A DNA stretch of 64,000 bases, taken from the NCBI RefSeq assembly GCF_963676815.1, contig NZ_OY781365.1:6110501-6174500 (forward strand), given 5' to 3'. The position numbers were made by a program, and so were the translations under genes. Below, piece after piece: positions 43,718 through 53,081 of this stretch (positions are counted from its first letter, which is position 1; each line of letters opens with the position of its first letter). The DNA is from an uncultured Draconibacterium sp. GTDB taxonomy: Bacteria; Bacteroidota; Bacteroidia; Bacteroidales; Prolixibacteraceae. The notes beneath the pieces are model-generated. The model saw only the letters and a program-made list of their open reading frames with translations. It ran no database searches and was not told the DNA's origin.

Positions 43718-46700
43718 ATGAATAAAATTGTATCAAAAACATTATCACTGATTTTATTATTTGTATTTGCAGCAGCAGTTTATGCAAAAGACGATTCGCG
43801 GTTGCTGCGTTATCCTGATATCAATAACGAATTAGTGGCATTTGTTTATGCCGGCGATATCTGGACAGTCAACTCAAACGGTGGCGATGCCACAAGATTA
43901 ACATCCCACGAAGGGCTTGAGTTGTTCCCTAAAATATCTCCTGATGGAAAACTTATTGCGTTTTCTGCCGAATATTCAGGCACGCGCCAGGTTTATGTTA
44001 TGCCTGCCGAAGGAGGAACACCAAAACAATTAACGTACTACAACTCGGTAGGAATGATGCCGCCCAGAGGTGGATTCGATAATGTGGTGCTCGACTGGAC
44101 TCCCGACAGTAAAAATATTTTGATTCGCGGTAACCGCACCATTTGGGGACAGCGAAACGGGAAATATTTCCTCGTTAACATTGAAGGTGGGCTGGAAAAA
44201 CCATTGCAGATTATTAATGGTGGTTTTGCCACTTTATCGCCCGATGCAACGAAACTTTGTTTTACGCCGGTTGACCGGGAGTTCCGTTCGTGGAAAAGAT
44301 ACAAAGGCGGCCGTGCTACCGAACTTTGGATTTACGATCTGAAAAAAGACATTTCGGAGCAGATTACCGATTTTAAGGGTTCCGACCAGTGGCCGACTTG
44401 GTTTGGCAATGAAATTTTCTTTGCTTCGGATCGCGACCTGAAATTCAATATTTACAGTTATAACACAGAAACGAAAGAAGTAGAACAAATCACTAATTTT
44501 TCTGATTTTGATGTGATGTGGCCATCGGGTGAAAACGGACAGATTGTGTTTGAAAACGGCGGGTACATTTATAAAACGAACCTGGAAAACGGAGAAACTA
44601 CAAAACTTACTGTTAACCTGCATTTCGATAACCCAAACCTGTTGCCTTATTTCAAAAATGTAGCCGATAATATTCATAGTTACAGTGTTTCGCCAACTGC
44701 AAAACGTGCTTTATTTGATGCTCGTGGTGACATTTTTTCGGTTCCGGCAGAAAAAGGAGTTACCGAGAATTTAACCAACACGCAAGGTGTTCGTGAAATT
44801 TATCCGCAGTGGTCGCCAAACGGAAAATATATTTCGTATTATTCAGACGAAAGCGGCGAATACGAGATTTACCTATTAGAGAATAAAGATGGTGCCACTC
44901 CGGAACAAATTACCAAAAATTCAGCGGCATGGAAATACGACAGCGAGTGGTCGCCAAACAGCAAATACATGGTTTATTCTGACCGCACTTTAAACCTGAA
45001 ACTGCTGAACGTTGAAACAAAAAAAGAAGTTACGATTGACCATGCTGCACAAAGCGAGATTCGTTCTTATAATTTCTCGTCTGATTCGAAATGGATTACT
45101 TATACCAAAGAAGCAGCAAACGGGCAAACGGCGATTTGGGTGTACAACGTTGAAAACGGAAATACAATTCAGCTAACCGACGACCGTTTTAACGATTACT
45201 CTCCTGTTTTTTCAACTGATGGAGAATACTTATTCTTCCTGTCGGACCGCGATTTCAACCTCGATTTTTCAAGCTTTGAGTTTAGCTATGTATACAATAA
45301 TTCTACGCGCATTTACGCGATGATATTGCAAAAAGATGGCGAGAATATATTCAAATTCGAGAACGATGTTGAGCCGGTAAAATCAGACGAAGAAAAAACG
45401 GAAGACAAAGGCAATGCTGAAAAGAATAATGACGTGGTAATTGATTTTGAAAACATTAATCAGCGCATTATCGCTCTTCCTCTTAATTCGGGTGATTACC
45501 GGAATTTGCTGGCCGTTAATGATGGTGTAATGTACATTAGTAATGGAAAATTGCAACGTTACAACTTAAAAGACCGAAAAGAAGAAACCATATTGGAAGG
45601 CGCTCGGCAAGCTATTCTTTCTGCCGATAGAGAATCAATTTTATACCGCTCGGGAAGGGATTTTGCCATTGCAAAAATAAAACCCGGAATAAAATCGGGA
45701 GATGGTAAATTGAACCTTGATAACCTTGAAATGAAGATCGACCCTCAACTGGAATGGGCACAAATTTACAAAGACGGCTGGCGCATTTTCCGCGACTACT
45801 TCTATGTAAATAATATGCACGGTGTTGACTGGAAAGCGGTAAAAGAAAACTATCAGCAGTTGCTGCCTTATGTGGGACACCGCGCTGATCTGGACTACCT
45901 TTTCCACGAAATTATTTCTGAAGCAAATGCAGGGCACGCTTATGCCAACTGGGGCGATTTTAAACAGGTAAAACGTGTTGAAGGCGGTCTTTTAGGCGCT
46001 GTACTAACGGCCGATAAAAAAGCCGGACGTTATAAAATTTCGCGGATTTATGAAGGTCAGAACTGGAATGAATCACTTCGTTCGCCCTTAACTGAACAGG
46101 GAATTGATGTTAACGAAGGCGACTACATTATTAGCATAAACGGTAAAAATATTACAACCGCCGAAAATCCGTACCTGGCTCTGGAAAACACAGCCGGTAA
46201 ACGAATCGAGATAAAAGTAAACGCTGAACCTCAAACAGACGGAGCGCGCTCATCGATGATAAAACTGATTTCAAGTGAGCAAAATTTACGTTATTACAAT
46301 TGGGTACTCGAAAGACGTGCAATGGTTGACAAACTTTCGGGCGGACGCATTGGTTATATCCACGTGCCAAATACGGCCGTTGAAGGAAACCGCGAGCTTT
46401 TTAAAGGAATGTACGCCTACCACAACAAAGAGGCGCTGATTATTGACGACCGCTACAACGGTGGTGGATTTATTCCAGATGTTATGGCCGATCTGCTCGA
46501 CCGAAAAACACTAAGCTATTGGCAAAGAAATGGCTTAACACCAATGAAAACACCGGCCATTGCGCACGACGGGCCAAAAGCAATGTTGATAAACGGTTAT
46601 TCCTCGTCGGGTGGCGATGCTTTTCCTTACTATTTCAAAAAGAAAGGTCTGGGAACTTTGATTGGAACCAGAACCTGGGGAGGTTTGGTTGGAATTTCGG

Positions 46701-46960
46701 GAAATGCCGAATTGGTTGACGGCGGTTACATTTCTGTTCCACGCTTCGGTATTTTTAACGACCAGGGCGAATGGATTATTGAAGGTATTGGCGTTTCGCC
46801 GGATATTAAAGTTGTAGACCGACCTGAACAACTGGCCAAAGGTGAAGACCCGGGAATAGAAAAAGCCGTTGAGGTACTACTGAAAGAACTACAGGAAAAT
46901 CCGGTTAAAAAAGTTGAAGCACCTGCTCCTCCTAACCGTTCAAAATGGCATGAAGAATAA
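43718..46960 (+). CDS. Tricorn-like S41 peptidase with N-terminal WD40-type propellers
   Basis: 1080 residues with a signal peptide (LSLILLFVFAAAVYAKD). Residues about 30-640 form PD40/TolB-type beta-propellers (PKISPDGKLIAFSAEYSGTR, PQWSPNGKYISYYSDESGEY, SSDSKWITYTKEA). Then come the tricorn C1 domain with a likely catalytic His in ISEANAGHAYANWGD, a PDZ domain (LGAVLTADKKAGRYKISRIY), and the C2/S41 domain with the nucleophile Ser in INGYSSSGGDAFPYYF and the late Glu in IIEGIGVSPDIKV. It is a large periplasmic peptide-trimming protease in the tricorn family, exported here. A proline-rich tail (EAPAPPNRSK) ends the protein. Confidence 0.93.
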   Translation: MNKIVSKTLSLILLFVFAAAVYAKDDSRLLRYPDINNELVAFVYAGDIWTVNSNGGDATRLTSHEGLELFPKISPDGKLIAFSAEYSGTRQVYVMPAEGGTPKQLTYYNSVGMMPPRGGFDNVVLDWTPDSKNILIRGNRTIWGQRNGKYFLVNIEGGLEKPLQIINGGFATLSPDATKLCFTPVDREFRSWKRYKGGRATELWIYDLKKDISEQITDFKGSDQWPTWFGNEIFFASDRDLKFNIYSYNTETKEVEQITNFSDFDVMWPSGENGQIVFENGGYIYKTNLENGETTKLTVNLHFDNPNLLPYFKNVADNIHSYSVSPTAKRALFDARGDIFSVPAEKGVTENLTNTQGVREIYPQWSPNGKYISYYSDESGEYEIYLLENKDGATPEQITKNSAAWKYDSEWSPNSKYMVYSDRTLNLKLLNVETKKEVTIDHAAQSEIRSYNFSSDSKWITYTKEAANGQTAIWVYNVENGNTIQLTDDRFNDYSPVFSTDGEYLFFLSDRDFNLDFSSFEFSYVYNNSTRIYAMILQKDGENIFKFENDVEPVKSDEEKTEDKGNAEKNNDVVIDFENINQRIIALPLNSGDYRNLLAVNDGVMYISNGKLQRYNLKDRKEETILEGARQAILSADRESILYRSGRDFAIAKIKPGIKSGDGKLNLDNLEMKIDPQLEWAQIYKDGWRIFRDYFYVNNMHGVDWKAVKENYQQLLPYVGHRADLDYLFHEIISEANAGHAYANWGDFKQVKRVEGGLLGAVLTADKKAGRYKISRIYEGQNWNESLRSPLTEQGIDVNEGDYIISINGKNITTAENPYLALENTAGKRIEIKVNAEPQTDGARSSMIKLISSEQNLRYYNWVLERRAMVDKLSGGRIGYIHVPNTAVEGNRELFKGMYAYHNKEALIIDDRYNGGGFIPDVMADLLDRKTLSYWQRNGLTPMKTPAIAHDGPKAMLINGYSSSGGDAFPYYFKKKGLGTLIGTRTWGGLVGISGNAELVDGGYISVPRFGIFNDQGEWIIEGIGVSPDIKVVDRPEQLAKGEDPGIEKAVEVLLKELQENPVKKVEAPAPPNRSKWHEE

Positions 46961-46971
46961 TTGATGATATT

Positions 46972-47053
46972 GGAACGCTGATGATGCCAACTTTACTGAT
47001 AATCGCTGAAAATTACTAGCAAGAATCACATTAATCCGCGTCATCTGCGTTCC
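46972..47053. repeat. Palindromic intergenic repeat related to the 13.9 kb element
   Basis: GGAACGCTGATGATGC (46972-46987) and GCGTCATCTGCGTTCC (47038-47053) are reverse complements at 14 of 16 positions. The inner part again shows an imperfect copy of the same unit (ATCGCTGAAAATT and ATCCGCG). It fills the gap between two co-directional genes and ends just before a promoter core. Confidence 0.6.
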
Positions 47054-47068
47054 ATTTCTTTAAAATTC

Positions 47069-47076
47069 TATATTTG
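47069..47076 (+). promoter_or_regulatory. Promoter core of the lipoprotein gene at 47102
   Basis: TATATTTG, an exact TAnnTTTG match, giving a leader of roughly 20 nt. The -33 region falls at the end of the palindromic repeat. Confidence 0.55.
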
Positions 47077-47101
47077 CCCCTGCAAACTGATTTTACGCAA
47101 A

Positions 47102-48229
47102 ATGAGAAAACCTTACCTGTTACTACTTCTGATTCCACTCGTTCTTTTTTCGTGTTCGTCGGGGAAAAAAGCACTTCAGCGTGGCGATTATTATCAAGCC
47201 ATTTCAAAAGCTATTGAACGATTAAAATCAAATCCAACCAACGATAAAGCACTTGAAGTATTAAAAGACGGATATCCTATGGCTGTTGAATGGTCGCAGG
47301 AAGAAATTGACCAGACACTTACATCAAACGAAGCCTTTAAATGGGAACGCACCATTTCGATTATGAACCGGGTGAACCAAATGAGCGAGCAGATTAGAAG
47401 TACTCCGGCAGCCCGCAAAATATTCCCCGATCCCAAATCATACGGTTCGGAATTAAATATGGCCCACGAAAAAGCTGCAGAAGACCGTTACCAGGCCGGA
47501 TTGCATTTTATGGAACAAGAATCGCGCGAAAGTGCCCGAACCGCATATGATCATTTCGAAAGAGCCGACCAGTGGATTTCGGGCTATAAAGATACGCATG
47601 AAAAGATGGCTATTGCTAAAGAACTGGCAACTGTTAATGTAGTGGTTGAAGCCGTTACGGTGCGTACAAAAAAATACCAGCTTAGTTCCGAATTTTTCTA
47701 TAACCAGGTATTTGAATATCTAAATAACAAATTTCCTTCGTACGGTTTTGTAAACTTTTTTTCGCCCAAACAGGCAGAAAACTTTGAGTTAAATCCGGAT
47801 TTTGTTGTACGTATGGAATTTTACGATTTCTCGGTGGGCAACCTTATTCGAAACGAAAAAGAAGAGAGTTTGGCAAAACGTGTTCGGGTTCCGGTAACCG
47901 ATTCAACATTTGTTACAAAAACATACCGCGCCAAATTAAAAACATATACCGACGAAGTAATTTCGGGCGGCCGGTTGAATTACCGAATTGTCGATTTTCA
48001 GAACGACAAATTAATGCGCGACAATCTGATTCCGGGCTCATTTACCTGGGTAAATCAGTATGCAATTTTTGCTGGCGACGAAGAAGCTTTAAGCGATGAA
48101 CAATACGCACTTACACAACAAAAAGCCATTCCTTTGCCTGCTCATCAGGATTTGTTTATCGAGTTTACAAGGCCAATATACAAGCAACTTACCGACGAGT
48201 TGTACAACTATTTTAGGCGCTATCGGTAA
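47102..48229 (+). CDS. Lipoprotein of unknown function with TPR-like N-terminus
   Basis: 375 residues. A lipoprotein signal (LLLLLIPLVLFSCSSGKK) gives lipidated Cys18. Residues 22-60 look like one TPR-type helix pair (ALQRGDYYQAISKAIERLKS). The remainder is mixed alpha/beta with ELATVNVVVEAVTVRTKKYQ, YLNNKFPSYGFVNFFSP and the C-terminal IEFTRPIYKQLTDELYNYF; I do not recognise a named family. It is probably attached to the outer membrane facing the periplasm. It is transcribed from its own promoter and has a convergent neighbour 7 nt after its stop codon. Confidence 0.75.
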   Translation: MRKPYLLLLLIPLVLFSCSSGKKALQRGDYYQAISKAIERLKSNPTNDKALEVLKDGYPMAVEWSQEEIDQTLTSNEAFKWERTISIMNRVNQMSEQIRSTPAARKIFPDPKSYGSELNMAHEKAAEDRYQAGLHFMEQESRESARTAYDHFERADQWISGYKDTHEKMAIAKELATVNVVVEAVTVRTKKYQLSSEFFYNQVFEYLNNKFPSYGFVNFFSPKQAENFELNPDFVVRMEFYDFSVGNLIRNEKEESLAKRVRVPVTDSTFVTKTYRAKLKTYTDEVISGGRLNYRIVDFQNDKLMRDNLIPGSFTWVNQYAIFAGDEEALSDEQYALTQQKAIPLPAHQDLFIEFTRPIYKQLTDELYNYFRRYR

Positions 48230-48236
48230 TTAAAAT

Positions 48237-48746
48237 CTATTTTTTTAACGTTAGCGTACCTTTCCAATTGTGATGCGAGTTTGGATCGAGAGAACTGTTA
48301 TAATCATCAGTAGTCCCTCCTCCTGAGGCTCCTTCAAAACGGCCGGTTCCGCCAGTAAAAACAAACGGATCGCGCCAGTACGATGTCACAAATTCAGGAT
48401 GATCTGCTGTTCTTCCTTCAATAACTTTACCATTGCAGGAGAAAAAAAGCGAATCACCATTTTCCGACACCAGAAATGAATGAGTTGGAGCATATTCTCC
48501 TTCAGGGCCGCATGCACAAAAATTAAAAGTACCTGAAATGTTACCCAACTCGGTGGCTGTTCCTTCAAAATTTACTACCACTCTACATTCAAAACCATCG
48601 GGGCAGTCTTTAACTTCCTCTCCTGTATACACATTCGCATATTCACCAGTAAAATTAGCCTCAAAAGGTTGACTGTTTTTGTTTGAACAGGAGAACAAAA
48701 GTACGCTGCAAAAGAAGATTGTAAGAAAAACTCTGATTGTATTCAT
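48237..48746 (-). CDS. Small lipoprotein, calycin/AOC-barrel-like
   Basis: 169 residues with a lipoprotein signal ending in LLFSC (Cys20). The mature part is all beta: FEANFTGEYANVY, CRVVVNFEGTATELGNISGT, HSFLVSENGDSLFFSCNGKV and FVFTGGTGRFEGASGGGTTD, a pattern seen in allene-oxide-cyclase-like and similar eight-stranded barrels of Bacteroidota lipoproteins. Four cysteines in the mature part (CPDGFEC, CACG, SCNG) could form disulphides. Function unknown. It is divergent from the alcohol dehydrogenase gene across a gap with two palindromes. Confidence 0.7.
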   Translation of the reverse strand: MNTIRVFLTIFFCSVLLFSCSNKNSQPFEANFTGEYANVYTGEEVKDCPDGFECRVVVNFEGTATELGNISGTFNFCACGPEGEYAPTHSFLVSENGDSLFFSCNGKVIEGRTADHPEFVTSYWRDPFVFTGGTGRFEGASGGGTTDDYNSSLDPNSHHNWKGTLTLKK

Positions 48747-48838
48747 AATTGTGATTTTTAATATTTACAATTACGCATCGATGAGAAATTAGATACAATA
48801 GAAAAGAAACAGGGGTTATCACTATGTGCCTTATAATA

Positions 48839-48902
48839 GCAGCAAAATTTTTGCTGCCGAATTTTTCACCTGTTTGTTGTGATTACGATCTGTCTCACAG
48901 AT
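48839..48902. promoter_or_regulatory. Two palindromes in the divergent lipoprotein / alcohol dehydrogenase region
   Basis: GCAGCAAAA-T-TTTTGCTGC (48839-48857) is a perfect 19-nt inverted repeat and ATCTGT-CTC-ACAGAT (48888-48902) a perfect 15-nt one. The second lies 15 nt upstream of a possible -7 element (TATATTTA, 48918-48925) of the alcohol dehydrogenase gene, where an operator would block or assist polymerase. Confidence 0.5.
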
Positions 48903-48949
48903 AAAACCCGTTTTAAGTATATTTAACCAATTAAAAAACAATAGCCAAA

Positions 48950-50005
48950 ATGAAAGCAGCTGTTCTTACGAAATACAACAGGGTTGAATGGAAAGATGTT
49001 GAAGAACCGGCTTGCAAACCCGGTGAAGTTCTTATAAAAGTAAACTTTGCTTGTATTTGCGGCAGCGATCAACATATTCACTCCGGAGAGTTTCATCCGC
49101 GTACTACTCTTCCGTTGATAATGGGCCACGAGTTTGGTGGTGTAATAACCGAGGTGGGCGAAGGAGTTAGCGGCTGGCAGGTAGGCGATAAAGTTGCTCC
49201 CGACCCGATTATATGGTGTGGTAAATGTCCGGCATGTTTAAAAGGCCATTTCCCGGCATGTACCAGTTTAAAACTCATTGGCATTGATGTAGACGGCGGA
49301 TTTTGCGAATATGTTTCGCTGCCTCAGTCGATGTTGTATAAAGTTCCTGCAAATATTCCCGATGAGCACGTGGCGCTGGTTGAAGTTTTAAGTATTGGCT
49401 GCCACGCCAAAAACCGCGCAAACGTGCAGAAAAACGATAGCATTGTTATTTGGGGATCGGGGAAAATTGGTTTGTGTATTTTACAAGCCATACGTACTGT
49501 TACCGACAATAAAGTTTTTATGGTCGATATTCTTGACGACCGTTTGGCAATAGGGCCTATATATTACGACAATGTAATTCCGATCAATGCCCGAAAAGAA
49601 GATCCGGTTGAACGCATAAAACAAGAAACAGATGGCAATGGTGTTGATATTGCTTTTGAAGCGGTTGGTCATCCCGAAGAAATTGAAAATGGCATAAATC
49701 CTGTAACAGGTTGCATTCGGGCGATTACTGGTGGAGGAAAAGTTTGTGTTTTAGGATTATCTGCTGAACCTACTTCTGTTGTTTTTCGCGAACTGATATG
49801 GAAAGAAGGAACCATCGTAACTTCGCGTGTTAGCCACGGCGAAGTTGCAGAAGCGATTGAACTTCTGAAAAATAACAGGTTAAAACCAGAGGCACTTATT
49901 TCTCAGATTCTCCCTGGGTCGAAAACACAAAAGGGTTTTGAGCTTTTGAAAGAAAATCCGGCTGAAAACATTAAGATTCTGCTTGATTTTAATGCGTTTA
50001 AATAA
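48950..50005 (+). CDS. Zinc-dependent alcohol/polyol dehydrogenase (MDR superfamily)
   Basis: 351 residues. The catalytic zinc site is Cys37 in CICGSDQHIHSG and His60/Glu61 in MGHEFGGVITEVGEGVSGW; the structural zinc site is the four-Cys lobe WCGKCPACLKGHFPAC. The NAD(P)-binding motif is SIVIWGSGKIGLCILQAI, a slightly atypical GxGxxG followed by VFMVDILDDRL. It oxidises an alcohol or polyol, with sorbitol, threonine and glutathione-independent formaldehyde dehydrogenases as relatives; the substrate is not decided. The next gene, 90 nt downstream, is a hydroxyacid dehydrogenase with its own promoter. Confidence 0.9.
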   Translation: MKAAVLTKYNRVEWKDVEEPACKPGEVLIKVNFACICGSDQHIHSGEFHPRTTLPLIMGHEFGGVITEVGEGVSGWQVGDKVAPDPIIWCGKCPACLKGHFPACTSLKLIGIDVDGGFCEYVSLPQSMLYKVPANIPDEHVALVEVLSIGCHAKNRANVQKNDSIVIWGSGKIGLCILQAIRTVTDNKVFMVDILDDRLAIGPIYYDNVIPINARKEDPVERIKQETDGNGVDIAFEAVGHPEEIENGINPVTGCIRAITGGGKVCVLGLSAEPTSVVFRELIWKEGTIVTSRVSHGEVAEAIELLKNNRLKPEALISQILPGSKTQKGFELLKENPAENIKILLDFNAFK

Positions 50006-50044
50006 AAATTCCTTTGGTAATTTAAACTTACAGAAGTCGCAAAA

Positions 50045-50079
50045 TTTGTATGACATATTATAAACTATTACTAAATTTG
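50045..50079 (+). promoter_or_regulatory. Promoter of the FAD/Fe-S dehydrogenase gene
   Basis: TTTG (50045-50048), 23 nt, then TAAATTTG (50072-50079). The leader before the ATG at 50096 would be about 10 nt. Confidence 0.55.
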
Positions 50080-50095
50080 TGCTTTTCGAACTGCT

Positions 50096-53020
50096 ATGAC
50101 AACTACAAATAAATTCAACCAACTGAAAGCCCAACTCGATGGCGATCTTTTTTTCGATAACGTTCAGCGAGTACTCTACTCTACCGATGCGTCGCAATAC
50201 AAAGAAATGCCGCTGGCCGTTACCAAGCCCAAAAACAAAGCCGATATAAAAAAGATTATTGCCTTTGCTCGCGAGAACAATACCAATATTATTCCTCGTG
50301 GAGCAGGTACTTCATTGGCCGGTCAGGTGGTTGGAAATGGAATTGTTGTCGATGTTTCAAAATACATGAACAAAATTCTCGATTTCAACAAAGAGAAGAA
50401 TTATGTAATTGTTGAGCCAGGTGTTGTTTTGGCAGAACTGAACCTTTTTTTGGCTGAACATGGTATGCAATTCGGACCGGAAACATCAACTGCCAACCGC
50501 TGTGTTATTGGCGGTATGCTGGGAAATAATTCATGTGGCTTGCACTCGTTGGTTTACGGCAGTGTACGCGAGCATATTTTGGAAGTTGATGCTATATTAA
50601 GCGACGGCTCGGAAACCACATTTAAAGAATTAAGCAAGGAAGAATTTCAGGAAAAACTAAATGGTAATCCCAATCAACAGGAAAAAGCCATTTATCAGAA
50701 TATCAACAACTTGCTATCAGACAAACATAACAAGGAAGAGATTCTTAAAAATTTTCCCGATCCCAAATTAACCCGCCGAAATATGGGGTACGCAATTGAT
50801 GAATTGATGTATACTGATCCGTTTACCGACGGTGGTGGGAAATTTAATTTCTGCAAACTTTTGGCTGGTTCAGAGGGAACGCTGGCATTCTCAACCAAAA
50901 TTAAGTTGAATGTTATTCCGTTGCCACCAAAGTTTAAAGGACTGGTTTGCGCGCATTTTGAAACATTGGAAGAATCGCTGCTGGCTAACCTGATTGCCTT
51001 GAAGTATAAACCAACGGCCATTGAATTAATGGACGATCCGGTAATGCAGGCTGCCAAACAAAACATCGAGCAGGCGAAAAACCGCTTTTTTGTAAAAGGC
51101 GATCCGGGCGCGATGCTCATGATCGAATTTTCGTTTGAGACCGAAAAAGAATTAACCGAAACAGCCGCCGCACTGGAAAAAGAACTAAAAGAAGCCGGTT
51201 TGGGATACCATTATCCACTGGTAACCGGTGCCGATAAAATTAAACGTGTTTGGTCGCTACGAACTGCCGGACTCGGACTACTGGCCAATATACCGGGCGA
51301 CAGAAAAGGAGTGCCGGGAATTGAAGATACTGCAGTACATCCTGAAAACCTGCCCGATTATGTTGCCGACATAAAAGTTGTATTGAAAAAACTGGGTTTA
51401 GATAGCGTATTCTATGCGCACATTGCCACCGGCGAAATTCACTTCCGACCACTAATTAATTTCAAAGATCCAAATGATGTTGAGCTTTTCAACACGCTAA
51501 TGAATGAAGTGGCGGCGCTGGTAAAAAAATACCGCGGATCGATGAGTGGTGAACACGGCGATGGACGGGCACGTGGCAAATTCATTCCGTTTATGCTTGG
51601 CGACAAGTGCTACGAAATGGTAAAATCGGTAAAAAAAGCCTGGGATCCCGATAATATTTTTAACCCCGGAAAAATTGTTGATACACCTCCAATTACCGAA
51701 AGTTTAAGGGTAATTCCGGGTAAAGCAATTCCTGAAACTGAAACGTATTTTGATTTTTCGAAAAATAAAGGCTATTTCCGCAGTATTGAAAAATGTAACG
51801 GATCGGGCGATTGCCGAAAAAGTGAAGTAATTGGCGGCACCCTCTGTCCCACTTTTATGGCCACCCGCGACGAAGATAAAAGCACCCGCGGACGTGCCAA
51901 TATTCTGCGCGAGTTTCTTTACCATAACGATAAAAAGAACCTTTTCGACCACCAGGAAATTTACGATATTTTAAGTCTTTGTATTTCTTGTAAAGCTTGT
52001 AAAAGCGAGTGTCCGAGTAATGTAGATATGGCGAAATTGAAGGCCGAATTCCTGCAAAATTATTATGATCTGCACGGCGTTCCAATTCGCTCTCGATTAA
52101 TTGGTTACCTACCGCGTTTAAACAAACTGGCAATGGTTTTCCGCCCGATATCTAATTTTTTAATGAGCACCTCGTTATTAAAAAGTGCTATCGGATTTTC
52201 AACCTTGCGTACGCTGCCTCCACTTTCAAAAATTACCTTAAACCGTTGGGTTGAAAACGGCACACCAAAACCGGAACAGGAAACAAAAGGCAAAATTTAC
52301 CTTTTTAACGATGAATTTACCAATTACAACGAAAGTGATATTGGTATAAAAGCTATTTTGCTGCTTACCAAATTAGGTTACGAAGTTAAAATTCCGCAAA
52401 CCAAAGAAAGTGGACGAACTTTCCTGTCGAAAGGAATGGTACGTACTTCGAAAAAAGTTGCCACAGAAAATATCAACCTGCTAAAGGATATTATTACAGA
52501 CGAAACACCGCTGGTTGGAATCGAACCTTCAGCCATTCTTGCTTTCCGCGATGAATACCCCGAGTTAGTAGAAAAAGACCTGCAGCCGTCTGCCGAAAAG
52601 CTGGCAAAAAATGCACTTCTTTTTGAAGAATTTATTGCCGCCGAAATTGAAAAGGGAAATATTACAGATGAAAATTTTACGGCCGAAGAACAACATATTT
52701 TATTGCACGGACATTGCCAGCAAAAAGCAGTGGCCTCAACCGAACCTTCGAAGAAAATGCTGTCGCTGCCAAAGAATTATTTTGTAAAAGAAATTCCATC
52801 GGGATGTTGTGGTATGGCTGGCTCATTTGGCTACGAAAAAGAGCATTACGAATTGTCGATGCAGATTGGAGAAATGGTACTTTTCCCTGCCGTTCGAAAA
52901 GCAAATAACGATTATATTATATCGGCACCGGGAACATCGTGTCGTCACCATATTAAAGATGGAACGGGAAAAATAGCTTTACATCCGGTAGAAGTATTAT
53001 ATAATGCATTGGTAAAATAG
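50096..53020 (+). CDS. Fused FAD-binding and Fe-S hydroxyacid dehydrogenase (GlcD-GlcF/DLD type)
   Basis: 974 residues. The N-terminal half is a GlcD/D-lactate dehydrogenase flavoprotein: NIIPRGAGTSLAGQVVGNGI, FGPETSTANRCVIGGMLGNN, LLAGSEGTLAFSTKIKL and SGEHGDGRARGKFIPFMLG with FNPGKIVD. The C-terminal half is an iron-sulfur protein with CNGSGDCRKS, the [4Fe-4S] motif CISCKACKSECPSNVDMAKL and two CCG-type cysteine clusters (LHGHCQQKAV, PSGCCGMAGSFGYEKEHYEL). Such fusions oxidise D-lactate, glycolate or D-2-hydroxyglutarate and pass electrons to quinones at the inner membrane. The substrate is open. A methyltransferase gene follows. Confidence 0.92.
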   Translation: MTTTNKFNQLKAQLDGDLFFDNVQRVLYSTDASQYKEMPLAVTKPKNKADIKKIIAFARENNTNIIPRGAGTSLAGQVVGNGIVVDVSKYMNKILDFNKEKNYVIVEPGVVLAELNLFLAEHGMQFGPETSTANRCVIGGMLGNNSCGLHSLVYGSVREHILEVDAILSDGSETTFKELSKEEFQEKLNGNPNQQEKAIYQNINNLLSDKHNKEEILKNFPDPKLTRRNMGYAIDELMYTDPFTDGGGKFNFCKLLAGSEGTLAFSTKIKLNVIPLPPKFKGLVCAHFETLEESLLANLIALKYKPTAIELMDDPVMQAAKQNIEQAKNRFFVKGDPGAMLMIEFSFETEKELTETAAALEKELKEAGLGYHYPLVTGADKIKRVWSLRTAGLGLLANIPGDRKGVPGIEDTAVHPENLPDYVADIKVVLKKLGLDSVFYAHIATGEIHFRPLINFKDPNDVELFNTLMNEVAALVKKYRGSMSGEHGDGRARGKFIPFMLGDKCYEMVKSVKKAWDPDNIFNPGKIVDTPPITESLRVIPGKAIPETETYFDFSKNKGYFRSIEKCNGSGDCRKSEVIGGTLCPTFMATRDEDKSTRGRANILREFLYHNDKKNLFDHQEIYDILSLCISCKACKSECPSNVDMAKLKAEFLQNYYDLHGVPIRSRLIGYLPRLNKLAMVFRPISNFLMSTSLLKSAIGFSTLRTLPPLSKITLNRWVENGTPKPEQETKGKIYLFNDEFTNYNESDIGIKAILLLTKLGYEVKIPQTKESGRTFLSKGMVRTSKKVATENINLLKDIITDETPLVGIEPSAILAFRDEYPELVEKDLQPSAEKLAKNALLFEEFIAAEIEKGNITDENFTAEEQHILLHGHCQQKAVASTEPSKKMLSLPKNYFVKEIPSGCCGMAGSFGYEKEHYELSMQIGEMVLFPAVRKANNDYIISAPGTSCRHHIKDGTGKIALHPVEVLYNALVK

Positions 53021-53081
53021 TACACTAAATCAGCAAACAAAATACCCTTACTCCTGTTCCTTATCAAATAAAAGTGAAAAC

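Noticed and set aside
44234..44677. 147-codon minus-strand frame
   Set aside because: Antisense to the propeller part of the tricorn-like protease.
50695..51120. 141-codon minus-strand frame
   Set aside because: Antisense to the flavoprotein half of the dehydrogenase; no start signals or family motifs.
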